Virus record (IMG/VR): IMGVR_UViG_3300027687_000055
Coordinates: 1 to 28,139 of that record
Strand: one strand, 5' to 3'
From: a virus
DNA: 28,139 nt
Shown: piece by piece, positions 1-6,698 of the stretch
Layout of the letters: every line of letters starts with the position of its first letter
Numbering within the stretch: position 1 is the stretch's first letter
Translations under genes and position numbers: made by a program
Notes under the pieces: generated by a model
Seen by the model: only the letters and a program-made list of their open reading frames with translations
Databases searched by the model: none
Told to the model about the DNA's origin: nothing

Positions 1-98
1 TTTGCGGTGGAGATCGCAAGTCATAACCTAACCTAAAAGTCCTACCGTTGAGCGTCATAACTTAACGGTAGGCAACCTTTATATAAAATACAATCAAT
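1..98 (+). other. Structured non-coding leader with two stem-loops
   Basis: No gene is seen here. Two perfect inverted repeats are visible: TTGCG (2-6) with CGCAA (15-19), and CCTACCGTT (41-49) with AACGGTAGG (64-72, 14-nt loop). A 13-nt direct repeat with one mismatch, GTCATAACCTAAC (20-32) and GTCATAACTTAAC (54-66), overlaps them. No T-run follows either stem, so a classical terminator is unlikely. A structured 5' leader for the next small gene, or the 3' end of an upstream transcript, is possible. The window edge cuts it off. Confidence 0.4.
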
Positions 99-266
99 AT
101 GAGTAAAAGAGCAAAACCAGGTGTAGATTTAAGAGCACCGAATCCGTCGAAAAGAAAACTACTAGGACGTTCAAGTGGAAGTATGATATTTAACGAAACA
201 GTTCAAAGGATGGTAACTCCTAAAATCGATAAAGCGATTAAGAACAATAAAGAAAAAAGAAAGTAA
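99..266 (+). CDS. Small basic hypothetical protein (55 aa)
   Basis: A 55-codon ORF, MSKRAKPGVDLRAP... to ...NNKEKRK, with a strongly basic composition (Lys/Arg at both ends). It has no hydrophobic segment and no recognised domain. Its stop codon overlaps the ATG of the next gene (TAATG), which is typical of translational coupling in phage operons and is the main reason to believe it is real. It could be a small nucleic-acid-binding or internal protein, but nothing shows that directly. No clear Shine-Dalgarno precedes the ATG. Confidence 0.55.
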   Translation: MSKRAKPGVDLRAPNPSKRKLLGRSSGSMIFNETVQRMVTPKIDKAIKNNKEKRK

Positions 267-628
267 TGACAGAAGATAAACTAAAGGAGTGGGAAATGAA
301 GGCAAAGTTCGCGAAGAAAAAGTCTGCGAATGGAGGAATTAAATTCGATACAGGAAAACCAGATTATAGTCTAATACCTCCACATGCGCTCGACGATGTT
401 GCGAATGTACTAACCTATGGAGCACAAAAGTACGACAGAAACAATTGGCTTGAACTCGATAATCTTAATGAACGATATTTTGCTGCAGCTCAACGACACA
501 TGTGGGCTATTCAAAGAGGAGAAACACATGACGATGAGACAGGCATTCATCACTCAGCACATGCTATTTGTTGTATGATGTTTATGCTCGAATTTAGTTA
601 TTTACAAAACAACAAAAATAAGGTATAA
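266..628 (+). CDS. DUF5664-type dATP/dGTP diphosphohydrolase-like protein
   Basis: 120 aa. The sequence has the pattern I associate with the DUF5664 / dATP-dGTP diphosphohydrolase N-terminal family: a lead-in GGIKFDTGKPDYSLIPP, then helices carrying ALDDVANVLTYGAQKYDRNNW, RYFAAAQRHMWA, the acidic GETHDDETGIHH and HAICCMMFMLEF. The family belongs to the all-alpha NTP pyrophosphatase (MazG-like) group and hydrolyses purine dNTPs to dNMP plus pyrophosphate; acidic residues in helices 1 and 3 bind the metals. It starts inside the stop of the preceding small gene. Its 3' end carries the complete promoter for gene 45. Family membership is fairly sure; substrate is inferred. With a second MazG-like gene further on, it suggests active remodelling of dNTP pools. 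Confidence 0.72.
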   Translation: MTEDKLKEWEMKAKFAKKKSANGGIKFDTGKPDYSLIPPHALDDVANVLTYGAQKYDRNNWLELDNLNERYFAAAQRHMWAIQRGETHDDETGIHHSAHAICCMMFMLEFSYLQNNKNKV

Positions 629-629
629 T
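601..629 (+). promoter_or_regulatory. Sigma70-type promoter of gene 45
   Basis: TTTACA at 601-606 and TATAAT at 624-629, separated by exactly 17 bp. The predicted start, about 7 nt after the -10 box, is near 636, two bases before the clamp ATG at 638. The promoter lies inside the 3' end of the upstream coding sequence. Confidence 0.8.
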
Positions 630-637
630 AGTATATT

Positions 638-1312
638 ATGAAAATCAGTAAAGAAACACTAGAAGTGCTGAAGAATTTCTCAGCCATCAATCCAAATCTT
701 GTTATCAAAGAAGGTAACAAGTTGTCTACCATTGCAGAAGCCAAAAACATTATGGCATCTACAACAGTAAAAGAAACGTTTCCAAGAGAAGTCGGTATTT
801 ACGATCTGAACGAGTTTTTACAAGCTCATTCTTTGATTGAAGATCCTGAATTGGAATTTGGAGAATCATCAGTAGTTATTAATTCAACTCAAGCATCATT
901 GACTTATCGCTATGCCGATTCTTCAATTCTGACATCGCCCCAGAAAGAAGTGACTATGCCTGAGTCTGAAGTAACAATTAACTTATCTGCTGACGACATT
1001 AATCAAATCCGTAGAGCAGGTGGTGCACTAAATCACCCAGTGGTTTCTATTACAACAGCTGAAGGTGATGATAACATCTACCTCGAAGTTAAAGATCCCA
1101 ACAATTCGTCTGCAAATACTTTTAAACTAGAAGTAGGTTCTACAAATGTTGGTTCCTATGACTTTCAATTTCTAATTGCAAACCTTAAGTTAGTGCCTGG
1201 AGACTATGAAGTTTCCGTAAGTTCAAAGCTTATATCGCATTGGAAGTGTATAAATAACAATCCCGTAGAGTATTGGATCGCACTTGAAAAAAGCTCTACT
1301 TATAATGGTTAA
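638..1312 (+). CDS. 45: gp45 DNA polymerase sliding clamp
   Basis: 224 aa, close to the 228 aa of T4 gp45. The N-terminus (MKISKETLEVLKNFSAINPN...) and the segment FPREVGIYDLNEFLQAHSLI match the T4 clamp pattern. In T4 the protein forms a trimeric ring that tethers gp43 to DNA and, when loaded by gp44/gp62, also activates late transcription with gp33/gp55. It sits directly before the clamp-loader genes, as in T4. Its own promoter (601-629) predicts a transcript beginning at or within about 2 nt of the ATG, so no Shine-Dalgarno would be present on that mRNA. The five late-promoter boxes elsewhere in this window fit a clamp-dependent late system. Identification is confident from residue pattern plus synteny. 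Confidence 0.95.
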   Translation: MKISKETLEVLKNFSAINPNLVIKEGNKLSTIAEAKNIMASTTVKETFPREVGIYDLNEFLQAHSLIEDPELEFGESSVVINSTQASLTYRYADSSILTSPQKEVTMPESEVTINLSADDINQIRRAGGALNHPVVSITTAEGDDNIYLEVKDPNNSSANTFKLEVGSTNVGSYDFQFLIANLKLVPGDYEVSVSSKLISHWKCINNNPVEYWIALEKSSTYNG

Positions 1313-1368
1313 ACGGTATGGCACCTTATAGACCAAACAGAAAAAAGCAAAGAAGTAAAAAAAATATT

Positions 1369-1617
1369 ATGAGTGAAAATACTAACACCGAATCGCCTGC
1401 ACCTGAGTTAAATCTTGGTGACTTTACAGCGATGGTACAAATAATTGATGTAGCTTCCGAACGTGGAACCTTTAAAGGCGCTGAGCTAAGCTCAGTAGGT
1501 ACCGTTCGTGATAGGCTACACTCATTTATTGCTTTCCACACGCCAAAGGATGAAGAAGCAGTAAGTGAAGAAGCAACTACTGAAGGCGAAGAAGCGACTG
1601 AGGAAACTTCTGAGTAG
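1369..1617 (+). CDS. Small conserved T4-like phage protein between 45 and 44
   Basis: 82 aa from the ATG at 1369; the frame is open from an earlier in-frame ATG at 1318, which would add a 17-residue Lys/Arg-rich extension (MAPYRPNRKKQRSKKNI). I prefer 1369 because the extension is coded by an A-rich stretch that looks like an initiation region, and because MSEN... followed by LNLGDFTAMVQIIDVASERG resembles small proteins I recall in marine T4-like phages. The core ends with VGTVRDRLHSFIAFH, and the C-terminal 20 residues are an acidic Glu/Thr tail. No enzymatic motif is visible. It is co-transcribed with the clamp and may act at the replisome, but its role is unknown. Confidence 0.7.
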   Translation: MSENTNTESPAPELNLGDFTAMVQIIDVASERGTFKGAELSSVGTVRDRLHSFIAFHTPKDEEAVSEEATTEGEEATEETSE

Positions 1618-1629
1618 TTGAAAGCCACG

Positions 1630-1641
1630 ACCTGAGTATGT
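1630..1641 (+). repeat. 12-bp direct repeat ACCTGAGTATGT, copy 1
   Basis: ACCTGAGTATGT lies 13 nt after a stop codon and 33 nt upstream of the gene 44 promoter -35 box. An identical copy (4115-4126) occupies the same relative place before the gene 43 promoter. Here it also sits in a weak CGAC/GTCG stem followed by GTTTT. Confidence 0.5.
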
Positions 1642-1673
1642 CGGTTTTGAAAAAAACTGCTCAACACTTTTGA

Positions 1674-1702
1674 TTTACAAATACTCTATCTTAGAGTATA
1701 AT
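1674..1702 (+). promoter_or_regulatory. Sigma70-type promoter of gene 44
   Basis: TTTACA at 1674-1679 and TATAAT at 1697-1702 with 17 bp between. The predicted start (about 1709) coincides with the ATG chosen for gp44, which argues for that start rather than the upstream in-frame ATG at 1670 that lies before the -35 box. Confidence 0.8.
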
Positions 1703-1708
1703 TATATT

Positions 1709-2650
1709 ATGAAAAAACAAGAATTCCTATGGGTTGAAAAGTATCGCCCAAAAACAATTGAAGAATGTATTCTTCCACAAAGTCTAAAAAAGACTTTTCA
1801 ACAAATAGTAGATACCGGTGACATGCATAATATGTTGCTCACTGGTTCTGCAGGATTAGGTAAGACAACAGTTGCACGAGCGTTGTGTAATGAATTGAAT
1901 TTAGATTACCTTATCGTGAATGCGTCTGAAGAAGGCAATATCGATACCCTTCGCTCAAAAATAAAACAGTTTGCCTCGTCGGTATCACTTAGTGGTGGAG
2001 TAAAAGTTGTCATTCTTGATGAAGCTGATTACTTAAATGCGCAATCAACTCAACCTGCTTTACGTGGATTTATTGAAGAGTTTAGTTCCAATTGCAGATT
2101 TATACTTACATGCAATTTTAAAAATCGCATCATTGAACCTCTTCATTCTAGGTGTTCTGTAATTGAATTCAATACAACTAAAAAGCAGTTAAGCGAACTA
2201 TGCGCGCTATTCATGAAAAGAATGCAAACCATTCTAGAAACTGAATCAGTTGAATACAACAATAAGATACTCGCTGAATTGATCATGCGTTATGCTCCTG
2301 ACTGGAGGCGTGTAATAAACGAATGCCAACGCTATTCATCATCAGGTCAGATTACTTCTGATATTCTAATTGGTTTATCAGATCAAAATATTGCAGCGTT
2401 AGTAAATAATTTGAAAGGTAAAGACTTTAAAAACATGCGAGCTTGGGTAACTAATAACGCAGACATCGATTCATCTGTCATTTTCCGCAGAATTTACGAT
2501 ACGCTATATGATTTTGCAAGTCCTCATTCGATTCCTGCTATTATTCTTATCCTTGCTGATTACCAATATAAAGCGGCCTTTGTTGCTGATAAAGAACTCA
2601 ACACCGTTGCGTGTCTAACTGAAATCATGGCATCATCAGAATGGAAGTAA
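1709..2650 (+). CDS. 44: gp44 clamp-loader ATPase subunit
   Basis: 313 aa from ATG 1709 (T4 gp44: 319 aa). AAA+ features: N-terminal LWVEKYRPKTIEEC, Walker A GSAGLGKTT (about residues 46-54), Walker B VVILDEAD (about 100-107), and the SRC arginine-finger motif (about 147-149), followed by the C-terminal collar domain. In T4 a gp44 tetramer with one gp62 opens and loads the gp45 ring in an ATP-driven step. The upstream ATG at 1670 would precede the promoter and add 13 unconserved residues, so it is rejected. The 3' end overlaps the gene 62 start by 10 nt, consistent with coupled synthesis of the two loader subunits. Confidence 0.96.
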   Translation: MKKQEFLWVEKYRPKTIEECILPQSLKKTFQQIVDTGDMHNMLLTGSAGLGKTTVARALCNELNLDYLIVNASEEGNIDTLRSKIKQFASSVSLSGGVKVVILDEADYLNAQSTQPALRGFIEEFSSNCRFILTCNFKNRIIEPLHSRCSVIEFNTTKKQLSELCALFMKRMQTILETESVEYNNKILAELIMRYAPDWRRVINECQRYSSSGQITSDILIGLSDQNIAALVNNLKGKDFKNMRAWVTNNADIDSSVIFRRIYDTLYDFASPHSIPAIILILADYQYKAAFVADKELNTVACLTEIMASSEWK

Positions 2651-3075
2651 AAAAGCTAAGCCCATTTGATTTTATTAAATCAATCAATGAAGGTAGAAGA
2701 GGTACCCAACTACTTAAAGATTGTAAAGCAGATCAATCGCTCGAGCATAGTAATCCAGATTCGCCAGATAAAGCCTATGTTCCATTCATTGTTAATCGAG
2801 GGTTGTCATATTTTAAAGATACCACTTTGTTTGCTAATGAAATGAATTTACATGCTAACTTGCCTCATCGTATGCAGTATGACTTTTACAAACATATAGT
2901 TACACCAGGCCGCAGATTTTCTAAGTGGGGTAAAAAAGCAAAGACTAGCGAAGACATTAAGATGATTCAAAAGGCTTACGATTATTCTAAAGAAAAAGCA
3001 GAAGCAGTGTATCCTATTATGTCAAAATCACAAATAAAATTACTACACTCCTTTTTTGACGAAGGTGGTAGATAA
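2641..3075 (+). CDS. 62: gp62 clamp-loader small subunit
   Basis: 144 aa, shorter than T4 gp62 (187 aa) but matching the short form I know from marine T4-like phages: SPFDFIKSINEGR near the start, then YVPFIVNRGLSYFKDT, ANEMNLHANLPHRMQYDFY and GRRFSKWGKK. The protein has no nucleotide-binding motif; with the gp44 tetramer it completes the clamp loader and contacts primer-template DNA and the clamp. It begins 10 nt before the end of gene 44. Gene order 44-62-regA is that of T4. Identification rests on motif pattern plus position and is secure. Confidence 0.9.
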   Translation: MEVKKLSPFDFIKSINEGRRGTQLLKDCKADQSLEHSNPDSPDKAYVPFIVNRGLSYFKDTTLFANEMNLHANLPHRMQYDFYKHIVTPGRRFSKWGKKAKTSEDIKMIQKAYDYSKEKAEAVYPIMSKSQIKLLHSFFDEGGR

Positions 3076-3117
3076 CGCTCATGACAAAAGGGTGAACTAA
3101 GTGTAAACTTCTCATAT

Positions 3118-3125
3118 TATAAATA
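3118..3125 (+). promoter_or_regulatory. T4-type late promoter box before regA
   Basis: TATAAATA exactly matches the T4 late consensus recognised by gp55. The expected start is near 3131, inside a perfect 12-bp palindrome TACTTTAAAGTA (3127-3138), 20 nt before the regA ATG. No TTTACA/TATAAT pair is present in this gap. Confidence 0.65.
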
Positions 3126-3150
3126 ATACTTTAAAGTACTGATTTTAATT

Positions 3151-3570
3151 ATGAGCGATAACGAAAATATTGACTGGTCACCTTCAGATATGCTTGAGGT
3201 TCTTTTAAACGAACCTGATGATTTCTTAAAAATAAAAGAAACATTAACAAGAATAGGTGTATCTTCTAAAAAAGAATACAACACTCTATTTCAAAGTTGT
3301 CATATTCTACACAAGCAAGGTAGATATTTTGTTGTTCACTTTAAAGAATTGTTTATGCTAGACGGAAAACCTTCTACATATACAAATGATGATTTAGGAA
3401 GACGCAATACTATCGCTACGTTGTTATCTGATTGGGGTTTACTTACTATTATAGATAAAAACCAAGCTGAAGTAAAAACATCTTTACGACAAATAAAAAT
3501 TATCTCGCACAAAGATAAAACCGAATGGACTCTTGAATCGAAATATTCAATTGGAAACGTAAAGAAATAG
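3151..3570 (+). CDS. regA: RegA translational repressor
   Basis: 139 aa. After an extra N-terminal 15-20 residues the sequence follows T4 RegA (122 aa) closely: DDFLKIKETLTRIGVSSKKE, LFQSCHILHKQGRYFVVHFKELF, RRNTIATLLSDWGLLTII, and a C-terminus ending KTEWTLESKYSIGN. T4 RegA is an RNA-binding protein that represses many early mRNAs by occupying the ribosome-binding region around AUG. Its place between 62 and 43 is conserved. Here a late-promoter box precedes it, so it may be expressed or boosted late. How RegA would act on the apparently leaderless early mRNAs of this phage is an open question. Confidence 0.95.
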   Translation: MSDNENIDWSPSDMLEVLLNEPDDFLKIKETLTRIGVSSKKEYNTLFQSCHILHKQGRYFVVHFKELFMLDGKPSTYTNDDLGRRNTIATLLSDWGLLTIIDKNQAEVKTSLRQIKIISHKDKTEWTLESKYSIGNVKK

Positions 3571-3578
3571 TATAAATA
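3571..3578 (+). promoter_or_regulatory. T4-type late promoter box before hsp20
   Basis: TATAAATA immediately after the regA stop codon. The expected transcript start, near 3584, falls at the foot of the 3583-3609 stem-loop, so the late mRNA would begin with a hairpin. Confidence 0.75.
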
Positions 3579-3582
3579 AACT

Positions 3583-3661
3583 TTTAAGGTAACACGCTGT
3601 TACTTTAAATGAGATGCCTTAGGGGTCTCACAACACATAACCTGCCTAACGGAGGAAACAA
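3583..3661 (+). promoter_or_regulatory. Structured hsp20 5' leader, candidate ROSE-like RNA thermometer
   Basis: Three successive hairpins can be drawn. The first is 3583-3593 with 3599-3609, 11 pairs including one G-U and a 5-nt loop. The second is TGAGA (3610-3614) with TCTCA (3626-3630), extended inside by CC/GG. The third is CCTGCC (3641-3646) with GGAGG (3651-3655), five pairs around a bulged G3644 and a TAAC loop. The third hairpin sequesters the full Shine-Dalgarno GGAGG, which lies 6 nt before the ATG. Stacked hairpins, with the last masking the SD opposite a bulged or mismatched G, are the hallmark of ROSE-type thermometers on small heat-shock genes. Function is inferred. Confidence 0.65.
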
Positions 3662-4099
3662 ATGACAAATACATACACATGGCCAGGCCAATCCTGGACA
3701 ATCGGTTTCGATTCTATGTTTGATAGAATCGAAAAACTACAATCACAACAACAAGGTTATCCACCTCACAATGTTGTGAATCACGGCGAAGACAAATACG
3801 AAATTGCTCTTGCCGTCGCAGGCTTCAACGAAAAAGATTTATTCGTTGAGCAAGAAGAAAACGTTCTCACAATCGCATCTAAAGATGTAGATCTGAACGG
3901 TGATAAGGAATACATCCATAAGGGTATTGCAACACGTAAATTCAAAAGAAAATTCACGTTAAGTGAATATGTTGAAGTTGAATCTGTCGCACTTGTAGAT
4001 GGTATTCTTTCTGTCTATCTGGTAAAAAATATTCCAGAAGAAAAGAAGCCTAAAAGTTTCACGATTGGATCTGAGACACCTCAGTTCCTTTCTGAATAA
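3662..4099 (+). CDS. hsp20: Hsp20 / IbpA-like small heat-shock protein
   Basis: 145 aa. It has an N-terminal arm with GFDSMFDRIEKLQ, an alpha-crystallin domain beginning around YPPHNVVNHGEDKYEIALAVAG and including ENVLTIASK and YIHKGIATRKFKRKFTL, then VDGILSVYLVKNIPEEKKPK as the end of the domain, and a short C-terminal tail. Small heat-shock proteins are ATP-independent holdases; phage copies are known in marine T4-like phages and are thought to help virion protein folding. The strong SD (GGAGG) is the best in the window but is buried in a hairpin. The gene interrupts the T4 regA-43 junction and has its own late promoter, so it is probably expressed with structural genes. Confidence 0.93.
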   Translation: MTNTYTWPGQSWTIGFDSMFDRIEKLQSQQQGYPPHNVVNHGEDKYEIALAVAGFNEKDLFVEQEENVLTIASKDVDLNGDKEYIHKGIATRKFKRKFTLSEYVEVESVALVDGILSVYLVKNIPEEKKPKSFTIGSETPQFLSE

Positions 4100-4114
4100 A
4101 AACCGTAGAAAAAT

Positions 4115-4126
4115 ACCTGAGTATGT
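4115..4126 (+). repeat. 12-bp direct repeat ACCTGAGTATGT, copy 2
   Basis: Identical to 1630-1641. It lies 15 nt after the hsp20 stop and 22 nt before the gene 43 -35 box, with GGCTCACTTT between. The gene 44 copy is likewise followed by GCTCA and CTTT before its promoter. Confidence 0.5.
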
Positions 4127-4148
4127 GTTAAAAAGGCTCACTTTATTG

Positions 4149-4177
4149 TTTACACATGGCCGTCTATGTGGTATAAT
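4149..4177 (+). promoter_or_regulatory. Sigma70-type promoter of gene 43
   Basis: TTTACA at 4149-4154 and TATAAT at 4172-4177, 17 bp apart, with a TGG extension before the -10 box. The predicted start (about 4184) is the A of the gene 43 ATG, implying a leaderless polymerase mRNA. Confidence 0.82.
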
Positions 4178-4183
4178 TAGATT

Positions 4184-6658
4184 ATGATTTTAAGTGGATT
4201 CTACACAAGTATCGAAAGATTGGGGAACAGCCTATTATACCGTGGCTACGATGACGAGGGAAAAAAGATTTCCCATAGAATAAAATACAAACCAACGCTT
4301 TATCTTAAGTCTAAGAAACCCGTAACAGATTGGAAAGCGCTTGATGAAACACCAGTTGAACCTTTGCAGTTCGGTTCAATGTCTGAAGTTAAAGAATTTC
4401 AAAAGTCTTACAAAGGTGTACCTGACTTTTGCCTTTATGGTAATACTCGTCACATTCCTGCGTTTATTCAGAATCAGTTTCCCAATGAAATTGTTTACAA
4501 TCGCAACATGGTCGATGTTGCTTCTTTGGATATTGAAACCGCATATGGTGATGGCTTTCCTGAGGTAGACAATCCTGTCAATCAGATTCTTACGATTGCG
4601 TACAAAAGTTCAAAAGACGACACTTATCGTGTTTGGGGTATGAAACCTTACGATGAAGCAATCACCGCACTTAAGCATTTAAAAATCGAGTATCGTCAGT
4701 TCACTGAAGAATCTTCAATGCTTTCTGCATTCATCGACTATTGGGCAGAACCAGACAATACTCCTGATATCATCACCGGTTGGAATACTCGGTTCTTCGA
4801 TATTCCTTACATGGTAGCTCGAATGGCGTTCTTACTCGGCGAAGAAAAGGTTCGTAATCTTTCACCTTGGCGTAAGATCGAACGTAGGGAAATCTTTATC
4901 AAAGGTCGTCAGCAGATTACTTTTGACATCATGGGTATTCAACACCTTGATTATATGGAACTCTTTAAGAAGTTTGCATATACGTATGGTAATCAGGAAT
5001 CGTATTCGTTGAATCATATTTCAAGTGTAGTACTTGGTGAAAAGAAACTCGACTATTCTGAGGTTGGTACACTTCGTGACTTGTATGATGCAGACTTTCA
5101 AATGTTTGTTGACTACAACATTAAAGACGTTGAGCTCATCGAACGTATGGAAGAGAAGCTTGGCCTTATTACGTTGGTATTGACTATGGCGTATCTCGGT
5201 GGTGTAAACTATCAAGACACACTCGGTACAACCGCGATATGGGACTCAATTATTTTCCGTAGGCTAGCACGATCTAAAGTTGCAATTTTGCCTGCAGTTG
5301 ATCACGCTGCACAGCAGTTTCCTGGAGGTTACGTAAAAGAACCTCACGTAGGAATGCATGATTGGGTAATGTCCTTTGACTTGAATTCTCTTTATCCTAA
5401 TCTCATTGTGCAATACAACATGTCGCCTGAAACTTTAATCGGTGTTACTGATGCTGATGGTGCTAAAGCGTCTAATGGTGCAGTATTTCGTAAAGATAAG
5501 AAAGGTATTATTCCTGAAATTGTTGAAGAGTTGTATGCTAAGCGAGTAAACATTAAAGGTGACATGCTTACAGCTAAACACAAACTTGAAACAATTTCTA
5601 AACGACAACGTAAGGAATACCAACAAACATCTTCTCAGGTCGCACGTCTTGAAACCCTACAAACCGCGATTAAGATTCTTCTTAACTCTCTTTATGGTGC
5701 AATGGGTAACAAATACTTTCGTTACTTTGACATCCGTATTGCCGCAGGGATTACGTTGACTGGCCAAGAGGTTATCAAATATGCTGAAACAAAGGTAAAC
5801 ACTTTTCTTAATGACTTCATTGGCGAAGAAAAAGATCGTGTTATTGCGATGGATACTGATTCACTTTACGTTGGTGTAAGTGATCTAATTGAAAAGTTTA
5901 AGCCTAATAATCCTGTATCGTTCCTCGATGAATTTGGTTCTAAAGCTATTGAACCTATGCTTGATAAAGCCTTTGAAGAATTCGCAATTGCGAGCAATGC
6001 CTTTACAAATCGTATGGTTATGAAACGTGAAGCTATTGCTGATCGTGGTATTTGGACTGCAAAGAAACGCTACATCCTTAATGTACATAACAACGAAGGT
6101 GTTCAATACGCTGAACCTAAGATTAAGATCATGGGTCTAGAATCAGTTAAGTCTTCTACGCCAATGCCGTGTCGTGATGCTATGAGAAACCTATTTAAGG
6201 TTATTGTGACTGGTGATGAAGGTAAAACACAAGAAGCTATTGCGCTTTTCAAAGAACACTTTAAAACTCTTTCACCTGATCAAATCGCTTTCCCTCGTGG
6301 TGTAACTGATGTTGCAGGTTATGCAGACAACCAATTGATTTACCGTAAAGGTACACCTATCCATTGTCGTGGTGCGTTACTCTACAATCACTATACAAAA
6401 GCAAAAGGCTTAGATAAGAAATACCAATTGATTCAAAATGGCGATAAAATCAAGTTTATCTATTTATTAGTTCCTAATGTTATTCAAGAAAATGTAGTTG
6501 CGTTCCCGGATTATTTACCAGACGAATTAGAACTTCATAAATACATCGACTACAACTTACAATTTCAAAAGACCTTTATTGACCCAATGGATATCATACT
6601 CAATGCTATTGGTTGGTCAGCCGAACCTAGAGCGGATTTACAGCAATTCCTATTTTAG
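4184..6658 (+). CDS. 43: gp43 family-B replicative DNA polymerase
   Basis: 824 aa (T4: 898). Exonuclease motifs: DIE at 116-118 (Exo I), NTRFFD with D206 (Exo II), and YNIKD with Y311/D315 (Exo III). Polymerase motifs: A, DLNSLYP with D399; B, KILLNSLYGAMGN beginning K497; C, MDTDS with D557/D559; a KKRY-type segment follows. All proofreading and polymerisation carboxylates are present, so the enzyme should be active. The C-terminal QQFLF resembles a clamp-binding peptide. The gene stands alone after hsp20, with its own promoter at the ATG and no Shine-Dalgarno on the predicted transcript. No intein or intron interrupts it. Confidence 0.97.
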   Translation: MILSGFYTSIERLGNSLLYRGYDDEGKKISHRIKYKPTLYLKSKKPVTDWKALDETPVEPLQFGSMSEVKEFQKSYKGVPDFCLYGNTRHIPAFIQNQFPNEIVYNRNMVDVASLDIETAYGDGFPEVDNPVNQILTIAYKSSKDDTYRVWGMKPYDEAITALKHLKIEYRQFTEESSMLSAFIDYWAEPDNTPDIITGWNTRFFDIPYMVARMAFLLGEEKVRNLSPWRKIERREIFIKGRQQITFDIMGIQHLDYMELFKKFAYTYGNQESYSLNHISSVVLGEKKLDYSEVGTLRDLYDADFQMFVDYNIKDVELIERMEEKLGLITLVLTMAYLGGVNYQDTLGTTAIWDSIIFRRLARSKVAILPAVDHAAQQFPGGYVKEPHVGMHDWVMSFDLNSLYPNLIVQYNMSPETLIGVTDADGAKASNGAVFRKDKKGIIPEIVEELYAKRVNIKGDMLTAKHKLETISKRQRKEYQQTSSQVARLETLQTAIKILLNSLYGAMGNKYFRYFDIRIAAGITLTGQEVIKYAETKVNTFLNDFIGEEKDRVIAMDTDSLYVGVSDLIEKFKPNNPVSFLDEFGSKAIEPMLDKAFEEFAIASNAFTNRMVMKREAIADRGIWTAKKRYILNVHNNEGVQYAEPKIKIMGLESVKSSTPMPCRDAMRNLFKVIVTGDEGKTQEAIALFKEHFKTLSPDQIAFPRGVTDVAGYADNQLIYRKGTPIHCRGALLYNHYTKAKGLDKKYQLIQNGDKIKFIYLLVPNVIQENVVAFPDYLPDELELHKYIDYNLQFQKTFIDPMDIILNAIGWSAEPRADLQQFLF

Positions 6659-6660
6659 GG

Positions 6661-6689
6661 TTTACAAATAACAAAAAGTATGGTATAAT
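6661..6689 (+). promoter_or_regulatory. Sigma70-type promoter of the mazG-like gene
   Basis: TTTACA at 6661-6666 and TATAAT at 6684-6689 with 17 bp between and a TGG extension. It begins 3 nt after the gene 43 stop. The predicted start near 6696 leaves about 3 nt before the ATG at 6699. Confidence 0.82.
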
Positions 6690-6698
6690 ATACAGATA

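Noticed and set aside
1-80. A tRNA-like fold at the window start
   Set aside because: Stem-loops exist, but no acceptor stem, TTC-arm sequence or anticodon loop can be arranged.
1326-1667. 113-aa - strand frame with a hydrophobic end
   Set aside because: Antisense to the small gene after 45 and across the 44 promoter; the hydrophobic run is the reverse complement of A-rich codons.
1670-1708. Upstream ATG of gene 44
   Set aside because: It precedes the -35 box of the gene 44 promoter and adds 13 residues before the conserved gp44 N-terminus.
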